Of a stretch of DNA of 39,207 nt, positions 11,060 to 22,860 are shown piece by piece. Source of the stretch: Funneliformis mosseae (lineage: Eukaryota; Glomeromycota; Glomeromycetes; Glomerales; Glomeraceae); contig CAJVPP010000229.1 in NCBI GenBank assembly GCA_910592005.1, positions 1-39,207 of the forward strand, read 5' to 3'. The notes under the pieces were generated by a model. That model was not told the origin of the DNA. It ran no database searches and saw nothing but the letters and a program-made list of their open reading frames with translations. Both the position numbers and the translations under genes were made by a program. Positions within the stretch are counted from its first letter, which is position 1. Every line of letters starts with the position of its first letter.

Positions 11060-12897
11060 TCAATCAATACTTTTTGTATTTTTTTCAAATACTTTTCAAG
11101 ATCTGCATAATCACTTTCTGTTAACAAGATCTTAAATGCTAAACAAGAGCATTTTGTTACAATTGCTTAGCATTTAACAATTGTATTAACCACTTGATTA
11201 CGATTTAAATTTGCCTGTATTTGTAGTTTCTCTATTTCTTGTGACTTCAAACAGCTAATAGTCAAGGATCTATTTAGTATAAATGGTATTACTATCCCTA
11301 ATCGAAGACGGTCTGACATCATGAAGCTTTCAATATGGCTGATAGGATTCAGAAGCTTTAACCATTGACAGGGATATTCAAACGATTTCCATTTATAAAT
11401 GAAGTTTTGTTCACCTTTTGGAGATAGCATAGCAACTGTTAATTTAAATAGTTTTAACATCTTGCCAGCTATTAAATGGTAAATATCCTGCGGTGATTGA
11501 AGGTAATGTTCTCATTGAAGCTGATCAAGGATTGGTAAATGAGTTTGTAGACTATATTTCTTTGCAATATAATTTTTTTGCTTTAAAGTTGAAGATGTGA
11601 ATATATTTTAGAATTGAATATCAGTGATATAGTGGTAACGTGAAATACTAGCTATATCTAGTGTAATATCTGTTGAATTTTCTTTTACGACTAGACATGT
11701 TCGATATCCCTTTATAGTACTATGTCATTTTACACCTGTTAGATCATTTCCTTGGGGTAGATCTGCGGTAATATATTTGAAACCAGCTATAACCCAACAA
11801 TCTCTTCCTTGAATATTCATTAATATTCCCTTTTCCAGTTATTTCATATCTTTAATAAAAGAACAAATAAAATCTTTAAAACAACCACCAAAAGGAACAA
11901 AGCCTAAGATAAAATAATTACGAAGGTGTTTCTTCATATCAAATGACATATTTCCTAGTTGAACATAAATCTCACTTAATGAATGATAGACATTTCGATA
12001 AATTCCAAAATCATCATAATAGATATCAATAAATATTTTTAAAATTCAGAAATTATTATATTGTATTAGTGGTAAATTTAGAGCACGATATTCATATGAA
12101 TGCATATAATCTAGAGTTACATCTTATAACTTCTAACGATTATTTTTCTTGTATAAAATTTCTTTAATAAAAAAGTTGTTAGTAATAACAGTTGAATCAC
12201 AAATAACAGTAATATCAACTTTTCTAATGATATTATGAGTATTTGTGATAATAATGCCTTCTCTCAAATGCTGATCTACCAACCATAATTGTAATTCTTT
12301 TGTAATAGACTGAGAATTGCAGTGAAAATAGTTTGGTAATTTATTATAAATATAATCCTTTGTAATTTTATTTGAAGTTCATTATTAATAGATACTATTA
12401 ATCGTATTTGTTTAAATCTTCGATTATTGGTTTCTTTATATATAATAAATTCGCTTGGATGATAAATTTCTAAATATAAAGAAATAAAATAAACAATATG
12501 CATCAAATCAATTATAAAATAACAACAATAAATTGAAATTACCTCCATTGATAGTTATCTTATTTTGATTAAACAATAGTAATTTAGCCTAAAGATCTCC
12601 ATACTAATATTCTTTTTTTTCTTCAACTTCTATTCCCAGTACAAAGTATAATGTGTTATATAATGATGAATTATTCAATATATTCTGAATAATATCGTAA
12701 ATCAACAAAATAATAACAAGGCTTCATTCCTTTAGATGTAAATGGTGTATTTTTTGGGTTTATTTTAATATGACGAGTTCTTATTGGCATTAATGATAAT
12801 CAACTTCTCTATTATCTAAACCTTTTTATATTCTTTACAACATCTTTTACTTTAAACGTTTGATGTTGTAATATTTCAACTAAGTCATTGTATGCAT
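11060..12897 (-). pseudogene. large DDE-type transposase (Plavaka/Tnp2-like), broken
   Basis: The minus strand encodes a long protein resembling the large transposase-like proteins that are abundant in AM fungi; the assignment is from remembered family style, not a search. In order: AYNDLVEILQH, then NPKNTPFTSKGMKPCYYF, YNTLYFVLGIEVEEK, QNKITING, and an intron ending near 12510 before EIYHPSEFIIYKE. After one frameshift near 12360 a single frame runs from about 12360 to 11060. It shows ILKIFIDIYYDDFGIYRNVY, NYFILGFVPFGG, ITADLPQGNDLTGVK, GYRTCLVVKENSTD and SHIESFMMSDRLRLG. That last block of about 410 codons holds eight stops and no frameshift, several at recognisable Gln or Arg sites. A donor-like GAG|GTAAAG ends the exon at 11060. 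Confidence 0.65.
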
Positions 12898-13258
12898 TCA
12901 TTGCTATACATCAATATAGATATTAGATATTTTAAAGTAGATCGTTAAATGCATTCATTATAAAATTAAACTTACATATAATATATTTTTGTATCTAACA
13001 AAATAATAATGCTGAGGTTGAATTTTCAAAATAAAGTGTAAAGCTTTCGTTAATCTTTGATATCTGGTCTCTATCCATTGATGAATCAACTAATTTATCT
13101 TTATACTACTATTACAAATAGAAAAAACTGTTAATAAAAAAAATATAATTAGTAATAACATCTAGGGATGAAAGGCTTGTTGTTATTCAACTCAAGTAGT
13201 TTAGCCAGATCTATTTGTAAAACAAGCCAACTAATCAAATAGTTTATCATTCTTCATC
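12898..13258. other. no clear feature between transposase and acidic ORF
   Basis: A short minus-strand stretch around 13020-13085 reads INESFTLYFENSTSALLF, possibly an exon remnant linking the acidic ORF to the transposase. It is too short to assign. Confidence 0.35.
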
Positions 13259-13756
13259 TTAATTTTTAGTTTTATTAAAAAAAATAAGCAAATAAATAAA
13301 TTTAAAAATTACATTATCTCTATCATCAAAAATATTATCGCTTTCTCTCCAATCGTTATATTTTTCTATTTCATCTTTATTACTATCACCATTATTATCA
13401 TTGTAATAAATATTTTCGTTATCATCATAATAAATATTTTCATCATTATAGTAATAATCATTATCCTTTTCACTATGATTATTATTATCTTCTTTATCAT
13501 GATCATCATCTTCATTATGATTATCATTTTCTTCGCCGTAGTCATCATCTTTGTTGTGATCATCATTTTTATTGTGATCATCATCTTTTTCACTGTGATC
13601 ATCATTTTCATGATCATCATAATCTTCGCTGTAATCATTATCTTCTTTACCATAGTCATCACTATCCTTCTCTAAGTTTTCTCTGAATTCATTATCATAT
13701 TCAAATTCCATTTCATATTGCAATTCAGTTTTGTCATCTTTGTTATCTATACTCAA
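13259..13756 (-). CDS. acidic Asp/Glu/Asn/His-rich low-complexity protein or exon
   Basis: An uninterrupted 165-codon frame starts MSIDNKDDKTELQYEMEFEY and then consists of repeated DDH, NDD, EKDD and EDDD blocks ending in NENIYYDDNE-type repeats. The DNA is a degenerate GAT/GAA/CAT-type array. The last 18 residues are hydrophobic and probably intronic, because a GTAATT donor-like site occurs after IFDDRDN (exon about 13313-13756). Position and strand fit an N-terminal acidic exon of the transposase at 11060-12897, but no junction proves it. It could equally be a stand-alone low-complexity ORF. Antisense open frames over the same bases are shadows of the repeat. Confidence 0.45.
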   Translation of the reverse strand: MSIDNKDDKTELQYEMEFEYDNEFRENLEKDSDDYGKEDNDYSEDYDDHENDDHSEKDDDHNKNDDHNKDDDYGEENDNHNEDDDHDKEDNNNHSEKDNDYYYNDENIYYDDNENIYYNDNNGDSNKDEIEKYNDWRESDNIFDDRDNVIFKFIYLLIFFNKTKN

Positions 13757-14430
13757 ATAGTTATAAAAATATTAAAAGCAATAGAAGAGGTAAAATATAA
13801 TATTTTATATAATAGAAGGTCAAATTAATAAAATTGATAGATAATTATTGTTCAAATTTACTAATTTTGAAAAGTTCAGATTATCAACTTCGTAGTCTAT
13901 CCGTATAATATATTACTCAAATGAACCAAAATTTTTATTTTTTTAAAGAATGTTATGTCCTAAAAAGTTTGTATTTTCGCATAAAGAAAATGGTTGGATT
14001 AACAAAAGATGAGGTTTACATATTTTCAAGACAAAGTTTAAGAAAATTATTTTTTTATTATTATATATATGTAAAAGTTTAAATAGAATTAAATTATTAT
14101 ACACAAAAGTTTAATAATAAGAGCGTAAAAGCTAAGCCTTATTTTAATTAATTAAGGAGATTACATAGTAATATATTAAAATAGGATCTACATGTATTTA
14201 TATATAATATATGATTACCATAAGAAAATAATAATAGCGTAGTTATTGATTAAATAATTATTCAATCGAAGTATCGAAGTTAATCGAAATCTATTTAAAC
14301 TAGTTGAATAATATAAAAATACTAACTTTTATGTCTTTGTTTTAAAATTTTATACTTGACATTTTATTTCATTATTTTATAAAGAAAAATCTCGATTAAT
14401 TTTAATATATCATTAAATATTTATTTTAAA
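13757..14430. other. AT-rich spacer
   Basis: This lies between the minus-strand acidic ORF and the plus-strand multi-exon gene, so it would hold both promoters if either were expressed. No convincing TATA box can be separated from the AT background. Confidence 0.4.
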
Positions 14431-16275
14431 ATGCCAAGAAAACAAAATTCTAAAGAAACTAATGAAAGTACACAAGCCACAAGTAAGTATTTTTCACAAA
14501 ATTATAATATATTGCAGTTTTTATTTAATTTTTATTACAAATAAGAGGTCGTGAAAGAGGTGGTTGAGGTAGAGGAAAAGCAGAACCTAATTTTACCTCT
14601 GCTAAAGGTCGTGGAATATGTAATTCTATTCGTGATAAAAGAAAACTTATTACAGAACCTAATTTTATTGCCTTTGATGATTTTTAAAATCATTTCAATA
14701 AAACAGGTAATTGTTCTTGTTGTTGTTTTAAATTTCTATACAGCTGAAAAACAGTTTATAATATTTATTCATTAAAGGTTGTAAAAGAGAAGAAGAAGCT
14801 GTTTCTACTATTACTCCTTTTAATAATTTTGATACAAGTAAATATAGTAAATTATTCAAAATCGTTTATTTATAATTATAAATACATTTTGTAATTTTGT
14901 ATCAAAAAAAAAGGTTATGAAAAAGGAAAACAACTGGTAAATTTCAACTTCATCAATTTCATCATCCGTACCTGCATTAAATAATTATGATAATGACTAT
15001 AATAATAATTATAATAACGATGGTGATGGAAAATTCTAGTAAATTTAAGTTATTTAATAAAACTGTTTTCTTTAAACTAACTTTATTATTATTTACTTTA
15101 TTATTGGAAAAGATTATATTAAGCAAAGAAAATTCAAAGACTCTGAGCATTCTAATGTTGTAGATAAAAGCAATACAAAATATATATATATGAAACGTGA
15201 TCAACCTTCTAAAAAGATGATCACAGATCTGTTATAATTAACAAATAGTAAAGAAGAAACTGAAGAAACTGGTTAGTATATACACAATGAATAAATGATA
15301 AATGACTCATATTTACATAAAATATTTTATTGTAAAACAATTAGACTATGCTTTTGAAAAAGGAACACAATATAGTAAAAGATGAAAAAATGATGACGTA
15401 TCTGAAAACTTTGATGATGAAGAAGTTTCTGAATATTCTAGCAGAAATGACAAGAAGATATCAGGTAGTTATATTGTGTTTATTTTAGTTTTGTATTTTA
15501 TTATGTTACTTTACTAATATATTATATGATTTAATAAATTTTAGTAAGACCTGAAGTATTTAAAAACATGACAAATGTTATAGAAGTTTATCAGTAGTTG
15601 ATAAATGAAAGACTGGATATATTATTCATGGCAAATCAAATGTATAATGCTATGAATTCATCTTTGGATTTACCAGTAAATATGTTCATTATATTTACTA
15701 TGTCTACTATTCCTACCTTTCCAATAGCAAAACCTGTTACAGTTATACAAAATGATAGTGCGCTTGCTTAGCTTTGACATGAAGAGATAAAATGTCTATT
15801 TCTCAGGATTAAGATGCCATCAAATGAAACAATCGAAGAACTTATTACAAAAATCTTTAATTATGACCTCAATAGCAATAATGCTGAAGAAGTCATTTTT
15901 TATTTTAAACGGATTCTAACAGACTTTTACAGCAAATTCAATAAAAAAATCAATACAAAAGTTAATGAATTAAAGGAAATACAAAGAAGAAAAGAACAAA
16001 CGACTGTACTGACAAAATTGGACATTGAAGATTTTATATCCTCTGAAGTTGTTAAGCGAATAGTATTATACAAATATCTAAAAGGAACTAATAAAACTAA
16101 ACTAAAAAAATGTGACATCATAGAGCAGCTAATATTGTTTATTAGAGAGGTATTTAGAATACATTATGCAAGTTATAATACTAAGGCTATTATAAAGCTT
16201 AATAGCTTTATAAGAGATTGTAAAGTTCCAAGTAGGTCTGATAAAAACATTTCCTCAAGACTTTCATTAGAATGA
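14431..16275 (+). pseudogene. seven-exon gene of unknown family, broken
   Basis: Start ATG at 14431 (MPRKQNSKETNESTQAT). Exons proposed from GT...AG signals and frame: 14431-14482, 14548-14706, 14778-14837, 14914-15038, 15113-15271, 15345-15464 and 15545-16275. Most junctions are phase 1. Exon 2 is Arg/Gly-rich (GRGKAEPNF), middle exons are acidic and Ser-rich, and the last exon is helical and Lys-rich with RPEVFKNMTNVIEVYQ and the long tail MPSNETIEELITKIFNYDL onward. I do not recognise the family. Eight of its nine in-frame stops fall where a single C-to-T change from CAA, CAG or CGA is natural (e.g. YQ-TAG-LINERLD). There is one frameshift, in exon 4 after EKGK. The last 153 codons are still open. 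Confidence 0.55.
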
Positions 16276-17018
16276 ATCAAAAGATGATTAAAATTGATAT
16301 AAAAAACATTTAAATTTCTTTATATTTATTTGTTTTATGAAATAATTATTTATTCTTTACAAACTTTGCATATATGATATATATTTTTTATTTTAATATA
16401 TTCGTTTTATCCATTCTTTTATTATCTGCTCTTTATTTACAATATATTAATTGCAAAATAAAAAATATGGAGTAAGATTTCCAATGCATGACGAATCTAA
16501 TATTATGGTATCACAATTTTCTGAAAGTATTTTTATAATTCTTATATGATGTACAGTATATTAACAAAAAATCATATAATATTAAATTTCATTTTAAATT
16601 AGACACTTAACGTATCAAAATTTATATAAACTATTATTTTCAGAAATATTATGTTCAGAAGCATCATTTCAAACTAAATAATATTTAGTTTTTTTTTCGT
16701 AGTTTATAAATTAAAAAAATAGTTACCTTATCGTCTCTATATAGCTGATATAAAATAATAAAATAGAAATAGAAATTATTTATTTTAAAAAAAATAACTT
16801 AAAGCTAATATATATATAGTTAAATTAACGCTCATTATCGTCTTCATATAGCCAATATAAATTAGTAAAGTATAAACTAGACAGTTAAATGAATAAAAAG
16901 TAGTTCGCAGTTGATTATAAAATCATATGATGGTCACATAATAGTCACATATTAGAGATACTAAAATCACTAAATCAAATATTTCAGTTATGTTGTGGAA
17001 ATTGAAAAATTCTGAAAA
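16276..17018. other. AT-rich region without recognised gene
   Basis: Nothing supportable. A short repeat pair around 16733-16870 (AC[G/C]...TCGTCT..ATATAGC) recurs at about 100-bp distance but is too degraded to define a unit. Confidence 0.4.
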
Positions 17019-17227
17019 TCATATTGGGCTAATGCTCTTGATGCATTTGCCTCAATCTTTCTTAGTTGATATGCATACTAAACTATTCCAAATTGTTTAA
17101 GTCTTTTGAGTTTATCGTAAATGGTGGTGAGGGGTATATTGGTTCAATTATAGATTTTTAGCATCCAGAATGCCTTTATTCCATAATTGTTATATAGCTT
17201 GATAGCTGGTTTTGTATTTTGAACGTT
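17019..17227 (-). pseudogene. Tc1/mariner transposase N-terminal fragment
   Basis: The minus strand reads NVQNTKPAIKLYNNYGIKAF, then TNIPLTTIYDKLKRLKQFG, then LRKIEANASRALAQY. This is the two-helix-turn-helix layout of Tc1/mariner DNA-binding domains, including the IPxxTxYDxLxR second helix and a degraded GRPR-like linker. Two stops interrupt it (TGA at an Arg-like position, TAG after FGIV). No catalytic domain follows downstream, so this is a 5' relic of another copy, different from the one at 30721-31731. Confidence 0.5.
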
Positions 17228-17399
17228 ATATTCCTAATTAATAGTTTCTCAAAGAAAATTTAAAGGTTAAAGTTAGTAATAGAAAAATATTTTACAAAAG
17301 AAACTATTATTGGTGATATAAGTAGAAAAGTTATACTTACATTTTACACAGTTTAAAGTGAGCTTGATTTGACTAAAATTATTTGCAGAATCTTTTTAG

Positions 17400-17512
17400 C
17401 TCCATCTTGTAATTTCTGGAAACACAAAATTACTGAGAAAATTACCAAGTTAGAAACTATTATTACTAATTTGAAAAATAAATCAGCCAAGTTAGAACAT
17501 ATCCATAAAATA
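17400..17512 (+). other. short coiled-coil coding remnant
   Basis: One plus-strand frame reads FWKHKITEKITKLETIITNL and continues with heptad-like spacing to LEHIHKI before TAG. Coiled-coil fragments of this type are common in large AM-fungal proteins. It is too short to assign, and the antisense frame is also open. Confidence 0.25.
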
Positions 17513-17589
17513 TAGAGTAGGTGGTGCCATTGCTAGATTAGTATTACGAATAGAAGTTAGAACTGGATTTATATTTTAAATCTGAATTA

Positions 17590-17690
17590 GATATAATAAA
17601 TCTGGATTTCTTCATTTCATCTAAATATAATAAATCTGATTCCTTCATTTCATCCAGATATAATAAATCTGGTTCTTTCGATTAATCTGA
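17590..17690 (+). repeat. left subterminal direct repeats of hAT 1 (3 x ~34 bp)
   Basis: Three near-identical units begin at 17590, 17624 and 17657. Arrays like this near hAT ends commonly serve as transposase binding sites; that role is inference. Confidence 0.65.
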
Positions 17691-17925
17691 TTAATTTAAA
17701 TAAATAATTTTAACTAAATGCTGTTCTAATCATAAAATTTCACAAAATTTGTATGTAAATCTTAACAAATTAATTTTTCAAAAAAAACTGTCAACCTTTT
17801 TCGTAATAAATTTAAATTCAAATAAAATAAAAAAAGTTTTCACGACTTTTTATTCTATATAAAGCTTAAATTTAAATGTAGACTTTTGAAAATAGTTGTT
17901 CTTTTGACTTTTTTCTTAAGTTACA

Positions 17926-20395
17926 ATGTCTGATACTGAATCTATACTTACACGTTCATTCATAAGCACTATTAATAAATGTAAAAAGTGTAAAAATAAT
18001 TTGGGTGTTATATCTTCGGATAATGATAGACCATTAGAAAGAAGTAACTGAAGTCATACTTCCTATTTTTTTTGCAAAAACCTAAATAATAATGATATAG
18101 CTTATTGTATAATTTGTGAACGTACTAGTAAAAAACTTTATCCCTATAGTCAAAAAGGTGGATCAACTTTAAATCTATCCTGTTATTTACGAGATAAGCA
18201 TCAAATAATGAAATTTAATTTTTTAGAATATTTAGATACAAATGATAAGGTAAGATTCGCATATACTGATAATTATATTTATAAATATTCATAATCTAAA
18301 AATATTTAAATTTTGTATTAACCAAAATAAAATCAAAGGCAAATAATGAATTATCAATATAATGAAGCTCAGCAGCAAAAGCTTGCGCGTCTCTTAATAG
18401 TTTTATTATTAAATTTGTACAACCTTTATATATTCTTAAAAATGATGCTTTTTGTGAATTTATTTACACTTGTAAACCTGGATTTGCAATTCCCTGTGAA
18501 AAAATAGCAAAAAATTTAATTTATGAAGCTTATATTTGGAGCAAAGATCAGCTTATCAATTTGCTTAGAAATATAGCTACATCAATTCATTTTACTACAG
18601 ATCTTTGGATAGCAAAGAGCAATCATAGATATATCAGAATAACAGCAACTTGGCTTACTTCTGATTTTAACTTTTATGAGGTCTTGCTTACTTGTAATTA
18701 TTTAGAATATCCATATACTGGAGAGGTTATTTGTGATGAATTATATCAAATTATTGAATAATGGCATTTAATAAAAACAATTTTTACAATTACTAATGAT
18801 AATGGACCAAATATGATTAAAGGTGTACGACTTCTCAACCAGACTTTATCTTCTATAAAAAGACAACCTTGTGCAGCTCATACATTATAATTATCTATAA
18901 AAGAAGGTTTAAAGCATTGTAAAATGTTCATCATTGAATCAAAAATTTGCAAAATTTTTTTTGATTACCAAAACAGGCACAAAGACTACGACATGCATAA
19001 CTTGAAATTAATAGACTTGAAATACCTTTAACTGAAGATTCTGAAGTACTAACAAGTCCTTTAGATATTTTAACTGATACTAAAACACGATAGAATTCAA
19101 CATTTATTGCATGAAAATGAATTCTTAAATTACACAATGCTATGTGTTATGTTACAACTACATTATTATCAAAAAATGATCATATATTAAATAAAGAAGG
19201 AGAAAAATTAGAAAAATTATGCTTAACGCATGAAGAAAAAATGTAAGCTATTAATAAAATTTTAAAAATAATTTTTATTATTTATTTTAAAAATAAAGTA
19301 TTTATCATTATAAATAGATTCGTTCAAGAAATGGTGAAATTATTAGAACCATTTGAAACTATAACTCGTCGATTATCAGGTGCTACATATCTGACACTTA
19401 ATATGATACACCCATATATGTATATGCTTAAACAAATGTTTGCTCCAAAAATTCAAGAAAATGAAACTTTAGAAAGTTATTTTAATCTTATTTATGGATC
19501 TTTTACACCTGAAAATACTAATGAAGAAGAATTAAATTTGAATGATGAATTTAGTTTTATTAGTGATGATAATGATAATATTCCAACTGCTAAAAATCGA
19601 TAATATTGGCAATATACTTATCAACAATTTAGAGAACGTATGAAAAATCAAGGACGAGGACGAAGATATAATCATAGTTTTTATCGTATGCGTGGTCGCG
19701 TTCGTGGTCGTGTTCATATTTTATAAAATTCATACAAAATAAACAATGAAATTGAAAATACATATCAAATTGAATATCTTTCTTCAGTAGATACTAGAGA
19801 TCTTCTTAAAAAAGTTCGCGCTGCTATTTATCTTTCTTTGGATGATTTGTGGAATGTACCAAATGAATTATCTTTAATTGCAACAATATTAGATCCTAGA
19901 ATAAAAAATTTTCCATTTGCAGAAGATTCTGATCGTGAAGAACAAAAAAATTTAGCTGAAGATCTTTTAAAAGATTTATATATTCAACTTAAACAAGATT
20001 TAGCATTTTCTGAAGATATTCAAGAAATATTACCTACCTTGAATGAAGAAGATGATGATATATTTGCAAAAATGTAGAGTAGCGATTAACGATCAACACC
20101 GGTAGAAAATAATAAGATTTCGTGTTACATGAATTGTCCTAATGAACCAAAAACTACAGATCCTTTAGTATGGTGGCAGGATCATATAGCAAGTTATCCT
20201 ATTTTATCCAAATTAGCTCGAAAGTATCTTTTAATTCCTGCTACATCTATACCTAGTGAACATCTCTTTTCTGATGCAGGTAATCATATTTCTTCAAAAA
20301 GAACACAATTGTCTCCAGAATTAGTAAATCGTATGTTATTTTTAAAACGTAATAGTGCTTATTTTAATATATTTCCTCCTTTAGAATCTAATTAG
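17926..20395 (+). pseudogene. hAT transposase 1 (BED finger, hAT dimerisation domain), broken
   Basis: hAT transposases cut and paste DNA through an RNase-H-like core. Exon 1 (17926-18249, ATG at 17926) holds a BED finger: C-I-I-C, then GGSTLNLSCYLRDKH, where the first His ligand position is Tyr. Exon 2 (about 18339-19242) holds SIHFTTDLWIA, TNDNGPNMIKGVR, PCAAHTL and LTDTKTR before NST. Exon 3 (19318-20395) holds MVKLLEPFETITRRLSGATY, an Arg-Gly-rich insertion (about 19640-19710, GRGRR...RGRVRGRVH), LIATILDPRIKNF and the C-terminal WWQDH...LLIPATSIPSEHLFSDAG dimerisation block. Exon 3 has four internal stops and no frameshift in over 1 kb; exon 2 has at least two frameshifts. Several stops match fixed family residues (HTL-TAA-L is usually Gln; KTR-TAG-NS is usually Trp). 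Confidence 0.85.
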
Positions 20396-20709
20396 TAATG
20401 GAATTTCTTAACATTTATGTATATGAACAATTTATATAGTTTAATAAAATGGTTTAAATATAAATTCTCTTAATAATTATATATTTTAAAATACATAAAT
20501 GTAGGACTTCGTTAATCTCGCAAAAAAAGTTTTATAATCCTTAGTGACGAAGTATTTTCCAAATTGAATTTCTTGTAGATTCCTATAATTATGAATTTAA
20601 TTTTTCAGTACTTTATTTAAAAACGTATAAATATAATGCAGTACATTAAAAAATATTATCAGTTAATTATAATAAAATAAATAAATTAAATTTATATTTG
20701 AACGAAATA

Positions 20710-20770
20710 AAAGAATTGAATTTATTATATCTGGATGAAATGAAGGAACTGGATTTATTATATCCAGATA
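20710..20770 (-). repeat. right subterminal inverted repeats of hAT 1
   Basis: Contains TTTATTATATCTGGATGAAA and GGATTTATTATATCCAGAT, the inverse of the left units, so the element carries matching subterminal arrays at both ends. Confidence 0.65.
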
Positions 20771-20829
20771 AAATGTAAATTCAAATCAGAAGAAATCAGA
20801 TTTATATTCGAATGCTGAATATTGATTCT

Positions 20830-22573
20830 AAACTTTAGTAGAAATATGTTATTTCCTTTTATTGTTAGACTTGCACTGTCGCTATCCTTCAGTATTCTGT
20901 CAATATTTTTCAAGATCACATTCTTAAAACTAATCGGTCATATCATCGAATCCACTAAAATTATCACCCAGTATTTGCTTTTTTATAGCATCTATAGCAT
21001 GCGAACAATGCTGATATGTGACCACAAACCTTTATTGCTGCTGGTATATCATTAGAATAGCATATTACTACTAATCGAACATTTCTTCCAGTAGGATGAT
21101 TATATATGACTAATAGTCTAATCCTATTCCAAAATTCTAACAGTTCATCAATGATCAGGAAGAGATAATGGTTAATTCTATGCAGTTTGACTTCACTTGG
21201 TCCTGGTAGTAATCCTAGATATAACATGTTTTCTCATTTAAATCTGACTTTTCGAGGAAGATTACATATTGCTCTATAAATCACGCTACTATATATGCTA
21301 ATGATTCGAATAGTTGAAACCAATTGAGATTAATAATAATTCCTAAATGAAGATCAGTTGTTTCCAATGTGAAAAATCGAGAATCGCTTGTATCAAGTCG
21401 TGAAGGAAAATTTTTTCAAATTTTGCCATCATAAATATCTAATATCAAGCCGATCTCAGTATTCCAATTTGTCTATTTTTTCAGAAGAGATTCAAAACCT
21501 AGATGCTGATACATTGCAATTATTTGTGATCTTAAAGATGGTAAGAGAAAGACGATCTTAAGCCTTTTAATATAGCCTTTTACTACTGGTACATATTTGA
21601 CTAACTCAGCTCCACATGGCTGTCTTCTGCTATGTTTCAGGTGATTTGAAAATTTCACATAAGTGTATTTGAATTCAGAGCTCGATTATTGGTCACATTT
21701 TTTGTCAAGATTTCTGAGATTTTATATAAAGCATTATATTTTGGATATATTGCGTATGTCTTTTCTTGTCTTTTAACTCCTAACAATTTTCTTGCCATAT
21801 GAGAACTTGTTGAGAAACCTTTAAATTGTAACTAATTAGTTTCTAATAAAACTATCCTAAAAAATCTAATAAGTGTGTCAATAGTAGTATCTGAAAGGCG
21901 TAATCTTGATTGATACTTGAATATCCATAATACTATCCATGAATCATCAAAATTAATGTTCATATTAGAATATCTATATTCCAAATCAGAATCAAAATCG
22001 TCAAAATCAGGAGTAGTAAATTGCTCAAACGGAATATCGTCTTCACTGTTTTTACTCAAAGCACAATCATCTTCCTCTATAAAGGACTTTTTATCATTAA
22101 TCAGAATTTCATAATCTTTCCTATTGTCTGATGGATCTAAAATAATTTCTGGATTATCATGATCAAGAATATTATATTTTGTTGCATAATGTTTCATTTA
22201 TTTAGTACATTAATTAAATTTTGATCTGTTAGAACAGTTGGAGTTTGTTTATCATTATTAGATGTATCTTCATACGAACTGTGATTTTGTTCAACTGGTT
22301 TAATTACTTTTTTTCTTTTTGAAGCTAATACTATTTCAGTTATAATAGAATTATTTTTAATACTTCTTGAGGTTGAAGAATAATGCTGTCTGGAAGTAAT
22401 GTATCGAAACTGTTTTATTTTTTGTTGATGTCTGCCAAACATTCTAGATCTACCCATCTACTACCATAACAATGTAATGTACATTTGCATTTATCTAAAT
22501 TTCTAGTTTTAGTATCAGTATGAATAGCTTTAGAACAATCCTTATTAATATGATATTTCTTTGGTTTTGACAT
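20830..22573 (-). pseudogene. second Tnp2-like (CACTA/Plavaka-type) transposase, broken and 3'-truncated
   Basis: The minus strand starts MSKPKKYHINKDCSK (ATG at 22571-22573) with a Cys/His cluster CKCTLHCYGSRWVD. It goes on to SSTSRSIKNNSIITE, an acidic block (EEDDCALSKNSEDDIPFEQF), IVLWIFKYQSRLRLSDTTID, ARKLLGVKRQEKTYAIYPK, GYIKRLKIVFLLPSLRSQII, MLYLGLLPGPSEVKLHRINH, RNVRLVVICYSNDIPAAIKV and CGHISALFACYRCYKKA. This order is that of Tnp2-type transposases of CACTA/Plavaka elements. The frame changes several times by indels, so it is more decayed than its neighbours. Recognisable sequence stops near 20830, right at the edge of hAT 1, so the C-terminal part is missing. Confidence 0.75.
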
Positions 22574-22652
22574 TTTTTTGATAAAAAATTCAATTTAGGA
22601 AGAAATAAATATTTATAATATTTAGTTATTTCCAATTAGTATATATATATAT

Positions 22653-22860
22653 AGATTTTATTTGAATCAAGTATATAAATATCAGTAAAATATTTTATTT
22701 AAATCAATTAGTATATGATATCGATAAAATATATTCACATAAAAATACTTTATTTAAATCAATCAGTATATAATATCAATAAAATGTCTTCACATAAAAA
22801 TACTTTATTTAAATTACTAAGTATATGATATCAATAAAATATGCTCGCATGTAGATAATA
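22653..22860 (+). repeat. 55-bp tandem repeat array A
   Basis: The phrase ATA(C/T)TTTATTTAAAT begins at 22690, 22745 and 22800, an exact 55-bp period, with a shortened copy before it at about 22653. Each unit also carries AGTATATGATATC(A/G)ATAAAA. It lies upstream of the Tnp2-like gene start and of the plus-strand gene at 23411. Confidence 0.75.

Larger units (their letters stand above)
17540..20825 (+). mobile_element. hAT transposon 1 with subterminal repeats
   Basis: The transposase gene is bracketed by inverted subterminal sequence. On the left, a 33-34-bp unit (GATATAATAAATCTGG followed by TTCCTTCATTTCATC) occurs three times, starting at 17590, 17624 and 17657. On the right, the same words occur in inverse orientation at about 20715-20766. 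The outermost ends, near ATTACGAATA (17540) and the inverse of ATTCGAATATAAATC (about 20815), are approximate and no 8-bp target duplication is confirmed. Confidence 0.7.

Noticed and set aside
13475..13675. Hydrophobic Ile/Phe/Val-rich plus-strand frame that looks like a membrane protein
   Set aside because: It is the antisense translation of the acidic GAT/GAA repeat.
15927..16121. Minus-strand hydrophobic ORF
   Set aside because: Antisense to the long final exon of the plus-strand gene, which has consistent upstream exons in frame.
21917..22114. Plus-strand Ser-rich ORF
   Set aside because: Antisense to the acidic block of the Tnp2-like transposase.
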